NCBI GenBank assembly: GCA_023853785.1
Contig: JAJIRX010000227.1
Coordinates: forward strand, 49,503 to 113,502
Length of the DNA: 64,000 nt
DNA from: Psilocybe azurescens
Taxonomy: Eukaryota; Basidiomycota; Agaricomycetes; Agaricales; Agrocybaceae
Reading direction: 5' to 3'
The notes under the pieces are model-generated. The model was given only the letters and a program-made list of their open reading frames with translations, was not told the origin of the DNA and ran no database searches. Positions 57,530 through 64,000 of this stretch are shown here, one piece after another. Within the stretch, counting starts at the first letter, position 1. Every line of letters begins with the position of its first letter. The translations under genes and the position numbers were made by a program.

Positions 57530-57606
57530 GACATGTGGAATCAACAGTAACACCAAGAATGCCAGAGATAACTGTGATCTCAATGCAGTACAAGCAAGCA
57601 GATAAA

Positions 57607-60329
57607 TCAGGGTCCCCAAATTGCTGAAAAGACCATCCAGACAAAAACAGAGCAACAGTGGTGATAGAATTTTGATACTACAAGTACAAAAACACATGAG
57701 ATATGAGAGGGTGGTGATACATTTGGGCAAGCTTCCATGGTCAGTATACTTACTACTTGGCGCCCAGAATTTCCTGCTTTAGCAGAGGTTGACTTCTTGA
57801 CTGCTGCTCCCTTCTTAGATGATGTCATCTGCTTGGATGTGCTGGCTGCTGGCATGCTTGCAGGTTCAGATGCCACTTTCATCACTGCTTTCTTTGTCTT
57901 CTTCAGCAAACCTCCCTTTGCACCCATGTGATCAACTCTGGGAAATGATAAGTCTTGAGGTTGGAACCCCACAATTCCACATCACTGAGGCGGTCTGGGT
58001 CATCCTGAAGCCATTTCTGCATTTCTGGATGCTTGTTTAAGAGCGGAAAGGTCTTGGACCAAGAGTCATGCCAGCTGGATCTGCCAACAAATAAACGCTG
58101 AATATCTGTTCCACTAGGCTTTCGTAGTGAACTGGCCAAGTTCCGTCCTTCCAAAGTTGGGCAAATCTGGCCTCAGTCTCGAGGAAGCAAAGATAGCGGG
58201 CATAGTTTTCCTGGAGTGTCCCAGCATTACCAGTACGGTACATCTCAGGAGGGACATCGAGTGCATTGGCCATCTGAATTTGCTCAGTGGTCAAGGCCAT
58301 CTTGACTGGGCCATGAGACTGGACCAGAGCAACAGGTGCAACAAACTGATTTGCGTTGGCAACTACAAGCCCTTCATTTGTAGATAACATGCCAGCAGCT
58401 GAGAGGCTAATGACACTGGATGAGGCAGTTGGCAAACTGAAGTTGCTCTGTGGGTAATGTCATTAAAATCAATATTTGGATAAGAAAATAAAGGTAAACA
58501 TACCAAAAGAACATGAAGGACTGGCTTGTCATTTTCTACTTGCCAGGTAATTTCTTCGTCTCCATCAGCTGAGGTAATCTCCTCAAATGGGCCCAAAGAT
58601 CCCAGACAATGTTATGAACAAATATAATATATTCTTTGAGAATGTAAGCATAGATTTACCAATTAAGATAAATATGACATACCGGAGTTCTTGATGGTAG
58701 GCAATTTCTTGGCCAGAGCCTCAAAAGAGGCTTAGACATGTGATAGATGGGCATAATCCTTTGAAAATTTGGAGGTGTCTGGGTTGGCACAACAAAGGCA
58801 GGGTTTTCACTTGAAATGAAGATCATGACCTGGCCTTTCTGAGGCAAAGCGGGCAGCTTGGCCACAGGATCATCACCAAACTCATAGGTATTCCCTATAG
58901 CGTTACCACGTGCAAAACCACCTCAAAGCAAAAGTTTTAATTAAAATAAATTAATATAGTGATAAACATACCAATAATTTTGCTGGCACCTTGGAGCTGG
59001 TCAAGACTGACATGCAGGGCTAAAATTGACAGATAAATAAGGAAATCAATTTTGACTTATATCAGTTTACTCACCCTCAGGTTCTGTCTCCTCAATTGTA
59101 TTTGCCATTGCAGCAGTTGAAATCCGAGCAGCAGGAAGAGCATCAACTCCATGCATTTCCACATCACTGGAAACTTGTCCATCCTTGCTCTCAATCTCGC
59201 TTTCACCTGAATCTTTGCCCTTAACCTCAACCTCATGCTCATGCTCAACCTCGTCCTTACTCTCACTCTCACCCTCACCCTCACCCTCACCCTTGCCCTC
59301 AGCCACAGCCTGCTCCAAACCTTCTCCATCCTTGCTGCTATCCTCTCCACTACCACTTTCAGCCTGAGCTTCACCCTGGATCTGACCATCATCTCCGCTG
59401 TCACTTCCACTCTCAGTCTCATTCTCACCATCACTGATAGCTCTGGCTTTACCCTTGCTCTTGTCTTTCTCATTCACCTTATCTGGCTCCTCCTCCGCAT
59501 CCTCACTCTCCACCTCTTCTTCCTGAACTTCAGAGACAGCGCTGACGAGTGAAAGGCTTTCGGACAGTAGTGTCCTCAGTCCTGAATGACATGGGAATAA
59601 ACTGATAAATAATTAAAAATGATATCACAATGAAAAATTCCTACAGAGTGAGATTGGCAGCTACAGAAGATGCTAGAATTGCCTCTTTAACAGGCTTAGG
59701 AGGTGGAGCCTTTGCAACCCCGCTATCCTTAAGAACACTCTCCGTCCTAGATGAAATTGATAAGTAACTAAAAATAATAAAATAGGAAATATTCTTACAG
59801 AGTAAGATGTCCTGTTGCTTTTTCAGCTGCAGCCTTGGCAGGTTTGCCACTAGATTTCCTAATAATAAGAATATATTTGAGTACACAGCTATAATAATTT
59901 AGAAAACAAAAAGAAGTAGAAAATGCATGGATTAGGCCATACTGGCAGACCTCTACAGGTCATGACGTATAGAGACATCCATAGACATGAGATCATAATC
60001 CATGCATTTACCAGTTGAAAAATACATACACATTCCCCTTTTTGCTGCACGTTTCCTGTCAACAAATTTATTTTAGCAGCAAATTCAGGAATATTTTATT
60101 TTTCTTACTTGTTTTGCTTGACTGGCTTGCCCTTGGTACCAACAGATTCACCTTCACCAATCACACCATCAGTCTCCTCTTCTTCATCCCCAACAGCAAC
60201 CTTCTTGGCAGGTGGTGCAGCAGAGGCATCAACAGCAGATGCAGCCCTGGCCCGCTTTCTGGTGCTTCTACGAGTCTTGGGAGGGGAGTTAGGGACAGTA
60301 GCAGTGTTCTTGGAAGCTTTGGGAGGCAT
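57607..60329 (-). CDS. KDZ-element accessory gene of unknown function, multi-exon, acidic middle
   Basis: Unrecognised as a domain family. Start ATG 60329 (MPPKASKNTATVPNSPPK..), a basic and nuclear-looking N-terminus, donor near 60110, then small exons. A strongly acidic stretch follows (59057-59560: ESGSDSGDDG, GEGEGEGESESKDE), then GASKIIG, GNAIGNTYEFGDDPVAKLP and PALPQKGQVMIFIS (58650-59030). The C-terminal part appears best conserved (58435-57740: ALTTEQIQMANALDVPPEMY, NYARYLCFLETEARFAQLWK, VHYESLVEQIFSVYL, KTFPLLNKHPEMQKWL) before a lysine-rich tail. Frame changes near 58060 and at the G4 run near 57965 are probably indels. The exact stop is unclear (57607-57745). It lies just upstream of the transposase in the same direction, and its first 80 bp survive in the 27-kb derivative. 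It could be a DNA-binding or targeting partner of the transposase; that is inference. Confidence 0.65.
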
Positions 60330-60589
60330 AGTAAGGAGGCTAGGTCACTAGGATGAGCTTAGATGGTGGTGGATGAAGGAAGAGATAACAGATCATGCAA
60401 CTTGTCAAGTTGGGCAGACATTACATAAGCCCTTTCTCACCGGAAACTGCTGTTCTCAAAAATATTCTAAGTCCAACCTGACGAAAATTTCTGTTTTATG
60501 CTAAACCAGACATTCTGAGAGCTTGAAAATAGTAGATAACAAAGCTAACTACAACATGTATGTATAGGAAAGTAACTACACTACGAAAT

Positions 60590-61640
60590 TGGACAGGGTG
60601 GGTGTGAAACAGAGGGCAATGGCACTACAAAAGGGGATGGGGTGGGTGTGGTATGCAAAGCGGAAGGCAACAGCACTACATAAGGGGACAGGGTGGATGT
60701 AGTATATAAAACAGAAGGCAATGGCACTACATAAGGGGACAGGGTGGGTGTAGTACGCAAAACAGAAGGCAATGGCACTATGAAATGGGACAGGATGGGT
60801 GGGACATGCAAAACTGAGGGCAATGGCACTGTCAAAGGGCACGGGGCTGCCGCATGCAAAATGGGGGGGACGATCGAAGGGGGCAGGGATGGGTACCATA
60901 TGCGAAACGGAGGGCGGCCGTCCAAGAGGGCACGGTGCGCTGTCGCATGTGAAATGGCGGGGGGATGGCGATCCAAAGGGGGGCAGGGACGGGTGCTGTA
61001 TGCGAAACGGAGGGCACGGGATGCTGTCGCATGCGAAACGGCCCGGGGGGATGACGATCCAAAGGGGGCAGGGACGGGTGCCGTATGCGAAACGGAGGGC
61101 ACGGGATGCTGTCGCATGCAAACGGGAGGGGGTGACGATCCGATGGGGAAGGGACGGGTATCGCATGCGAAACGGAGGGCGACGGCCATCCGAGAGGGCA
61201 CGGTACTGTCGCATGCAAAATGGCGGGGATGACGATCCGAAGGGCAGGGGCGGGCACCATATGCGAACGGAGGCCGTCCGAGGGCACGGTGCGCTGTCGC
61301 ATGCAAAACGGCGGGGGATGATGATCCGAAGGGGGCAGGGATGGGTACCGTATGCGAAACGGAGGGCACGGTGCGCTGTCGCATGCGAAAACGGCCGGGG
61401 GGATGACGATCCGAAGGGCAGGGACAGGTACCGTATGCGAAACGGAGGGCAAACGGCCATCCGAGAGGGCACGTGCGCTGTCGCATGCAAAATGGCGGGG
61501 GATGACGATCCGAAGGGGGCAGGGCGGGTACCCGTCATGCAAGAAAGCGGAGGCGGCCGTCCGAGAGGGCACGGTGAGCTGTCGCATGAGAAACAGGGGG
61601 ATGGCACTGTGAAACGAGGGTCAGTGAATGCAGAACGTAA
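60590..61640. repeat. CpG-rich minisatellite in the KDZ element
   Basis: About 1 kb of tandem units of roughly 60-110 bp containing GGGCACGG.GC.GTCGCATG, CGAAACGG.GGG.ATGACGAT and CCGTATGCGAAACGGAGGGC. The left part (60590-60840) is AT-richer and reads GGGGACAGGGTGGGTGTAGTA. It is open in several frames, so ORFs of 300-360 codons here are unlikely to be proteins. It is strikingly CpG-rich compared with all flanking transposon DNA. The repeat sequence differs from the minisatellite at 28440-29480. Confidence 0.82.
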
Positions 61641-62225
61641 AGAGGAGAGGGGGCTCACGGGCAGCGCTGGCTCGACTCAGCAAGGTATGGGATCCCAAAG
61701 CATGCGCGCTGGGCGCTGTTGGTGAATCGGCAGGCGACGGGCATTCGACGCGTGGGCGCTGAGGCGGCGCTCACGTATTGGCGAGTGTTGCGAGCCCCAC
61801 GCAGGTCCGCTGGGGGAAACCTACTGGGTAATCCGTTAGCGGCCGACTCGTTCTGACAGGGGCGGATGACTTACCGGTGGGGCCCACCACACTCGTTCCT
61901 CGCCGTGAACAGCCGCCTACGCAATGAGGAGGGGAAAGGTGGGTGGTGGTGGGGGAAAAGATGAAGGGTGGGAAGAAATTAATCCGTGCCACAGGTTCAC
62001 AAACATTTGAGTCATGTGACTTTGAATGTGTCACATCGGACTGCTCACCCTGCAGGACTGAACAAAATACAGAATTCTGTTGATAAGGACCATATACACT
62101 CAGAAAAATATATCAGTCTATTGACTCTATACTCTCTACTGTGTTCTATGTGTGATAACTCTTTCATTGATCTAAGTTTTATTTTTCTATTAATATTTTC
62201 TTTTTATTAATACTAATATGAACAA
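61641..62225. other. Non-repeated GC-rich to AT-rich spacer in the KDZ element
   Basis: 61641-61930 is GC- and CpG-rich without a convincing ORF; 61980-62225 becomes AT-rich. It could contain the promoter for the accessory gene, although that gene starts 1.3 kb away across the minisatellite. Confidence 0.35.
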
Positions 62226-62227
62226 CC

Positions 62228-62610
62228 CTCTGCTTGCTGTCCGTTGGAATTCCGTTGGACTTCCGTTGGACTTCCATTGGACTTCCATTGGACTTCCGTT
62301 GGACTTCCATTGGACTTCTGTTGGTCTTGTCTGTTGGAATTCCAATGGTCATGTCCGGTGGGATTCGATGGACTTCCGTTGGTCCTGTCTGGTCATTTCC
62401 GTTGGACTTTGACTGCTGGTTTGGCATTATTCCAGTGGACAGTCCACCGGACAGTCCGTTGGACTTGTAGTCCGGTCGGGACATTCACCGGAATCTCACG
62501 GAATCTCACCGGAAAATTTCAGCTGTCCTAGACCAGAAAAATTGTCATTCTGAATATAGAAAGTCCGACAGTCCGACCGGAGTCCGACGGAGTCCGACCG
62601 AGTCCGACCA
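62228..62610. repeat. Right subterminal repeat array of the KDZ element
   Basis: Seven to eight near-perfect TTGGACTTCC(A/G) units spaced 12 bp at 62245-62320, then TTCCAGTGGACAGTCCACCG and GTCCGACGGAGTCCGACCG units up to the terminus. Nearly identical to 29805-30105. Confidence 0.88.
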
Positions 62611-62643
62611 AAAATGGGGGCCGTGTAAAGACCTCGATGCATG

Positions 62644-64000
62644 GGCCCACCCACGTCTTCACTGTCTTACTCTCGCTAGCTAATGTCTGCCTTCAGGTTG
62701 GGCACTGGCCTAAGCACTTCAAGGAGTCCATGTCGGTTATCATCCTGAAACTGAACAAGGCCTCCTATTCTGTCCCAAAGGCTTTCAGGCCCATTGTGCT
62801 CCTGAATACCGTTGGTAAATTGAGTGAGAAAATGCTTTCCAATTGCATTCAGTTGGACAACATTGCCTCAGACGTCTTCCATCCAAATCAGATTGGAGGG
62901 ATCCGTCAATGATCCACCAAAAATGCTGGCCTCATCCTGATACACATGGTGTATGCTGGGTGGGCCAAGGGACTGAAGACTAGCATCATTGCATTTGATG
63001 TTGCTCAGTTCTTCCCGTCACTCAACCATGAGAGTTCTCATGGCTATTCTCCAGAAGATGGGGTTTAGCAACAATGTTGTTAAATTTTTCTCCCACTACC
63101 TGGTCGGTCACTCTATGCAATATGCATGGGGCAACTTTGTCTCAGACCTTTATCAGGTGGATGGAGGAGTGGGACAGGGCGGAGCCCTGTCCCCAGTCCT
63201 CTCTGCCCTTTATCTTACCCTCATCATAAGGCTTTTTGAACAGGATCCACTCACCCATGGGTGTTTCCTACTCTCATACATTGACGATAGCACCCTCATT
63301 GTGCAATCGAAGTCATTACTCAACAACTGTGCTGCCCTTAAACAAGCATATGGTCTCATATTCGAGGTGTTCAAGAAATTTGGACTCACACTGGAGCATG
63401 ACAAGTCTGAAGTATTTCACTTCAACTGGTCGCACTCCAAAGACAATCCCCTGTTGATCTGGGCTATGCTCCATATACCAGTGCAACCCCACTCAAACCC
63501 AAGCTGTACTGGCGGTACTTGGGCTTCTACTTCAATTGCAAGCTCACTTTTACAGAGCATGTCTGATATTACTCCACCAAGGCTTTGTCCACCATTAAGG
63601 CAATGAAGATGCTTGGTAGCTCCACTCAAGGTTTGTTCCCTGTTCAGAAGTGCGTCCTCTATCGTGCCTGCGTGCTCTCTATAGTCACGTATGGCTTTTG
63701 TCTTTGGTACTTTGTGGCTGCCTGCTCCAAAGGTACCTCCATCATCTCTCTGTAATGCAGTGGAACACTGCATTGTGGATTACTGGTGCATTCCGCACTC
63801 TCCAACTGGTGGAGTGGAGGCCCTTGCAGGCCTCCACCCATCAATCTCCTTCTTTGTCATCTATCTGAGCAAGCCGATTATCGGTTTGCCACCTTGAACC
63901 CGACCCACCCAGTGAGGGCCTTCCTCTCTCGCTCTCAACTGTGGCACTATTGTGCCACACTTCCTCTCAATTCAGACCATGTCTGAACCAGAGATCTTTC
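62644..64000 (+). pseudogene. LINE ORF2, part 2: reverse transcriptase, continues past the window
   Basis: Continuation of the ORF2 interrupted at 54832. RT blocks in order: KHFKESMSVIILKLNK, SVPKAFRPIVLLNTVGKLSEK, FHPNQIGGIRQ, IIAFDVAQFFPSLNH, GGVGQGGALSPVLSALYLT and the catalytic LLSYIDDSTLIVQS (Y-x-D-D, about 63275-63300). A stop after GGIRQ (about 62909) and frame changes near 63010 and 63450 make it non-functional as written. The RNase H and zinc-knuckle end lies beyond 64000; its homologue is at 45390-45985. Confidence 0.85.

Larger units (their letters stand above)
54841..62635 (-). mobile_element. Complete KDZ-family DNA transposon, 7795 bp, TSD GATGCATG
   Basis: Starts GTGTACTTTACAGTGCCCCC and ends GGGGGCCGTGTAAAGACCTC. 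Perfect 8-bp repeats GATGCATG lie at 54833-54840 and 62636-62643, and the LINE ORF2 is continuous across them. Terminal inverted repeats are short and imperfect (core CTTTACA..GCCCCCAT.TT..GT.GGACTC). Next come subterminal arrays (54860-55210 and 62230-62600), a CxC/KDZ transposase gene, an accessory gene (both on minus) and a CpG-rich minisatellite. 8-bp duplications agree with what I recall for Zisupton/KDZ elements. The ends are nearly identical to those of the 27383-30116 copy, pointing to recent activity. Confidence 0.9.

Noticed and set aside
60576..61725. ORFs of 251-360 codons on both strands
   Set aside because: They are tandem minisatellite DNA open in several frames, with repeats of MRNGG/SHAK or FACDS strings and no family similarity.

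Overview
This window is fungal nuclear DNA, almost certainly from an agaricomycete basidiomycete. The reasons are: genes split by many 45-60 bp GT-AG introns; a DUF6533-type seven-helix membrane protein (a family expanded in mushrooms); a KDZ/CxC transposon of the kind abundant in that group; and CpG-poor, AT-rich transposon DNA next to normal genic DNA.

Layout. 1-3240: genic-looking but mostly unreadable, with possible exons of an unrecognised minus-strand gene at the left edge. 3241-9969: three recognisable host genes. These are a 16-exon DUF6533 membrane protein (-), a TMEM19/DUF92 membrane protein (+) and glycogen synthase (+). The last two each carry an apparent 1-nt insertion in a short homopolymer that looks like a sequence error. 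A G17 run at 10301-10317 marks an abrupt change of composition; everything to its right is transposon-derived.

10361-34075: a degraded Tc1/mariner element, KDZ-related relics with tRNA-like modules, solo LTRs with perfect 5-bp target-site duplications (TSDs), an intron-rich acidic gene remnant (18.1-20.5 kb), hairpin-forming tandem repeats, a second Tc1 family (24976-26579) and a 2.7-kb KDZ derivative with a perfect 8-bp TSD (27383-30116). 34076-40433: another KDZ-type element, into which a 4.9-kb foldback element made of inverted arrays of a ~155-bp satellite has inserted. 41.7-51.4 kb: a stack of nested insertions (two Copia elements, Tad1/I-like LINE pieces in both orientations, MITEs and a third Tc1 family). 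51.4-64 kb: a LINE whose ORF2 is split by a complete 7.8-kb KDZ-family transposon (54841-62635).

The most interesting system is this KDZ family. The full-length copy has imperfect terminal inverted repeats (core CTTTACA..GCCCCCAT), dense subterminal arrays of a GGACTTCC(A/G)TT-type repeat, an 8-bp TSD, a CxC5/CxC6-KDZ transposase, a second conserved accessory gene of unknown function, and a CpG-rich minisatellite. At least three further copies in the window share its ends. The 2.7-kb copy was derived from a full-length one by an internal deletion with a CTT microhomology. Several copies carry tRNA-like A-box/B-box modules. All assignments come from reading the sequence and remembered family motifs; no database search was run.
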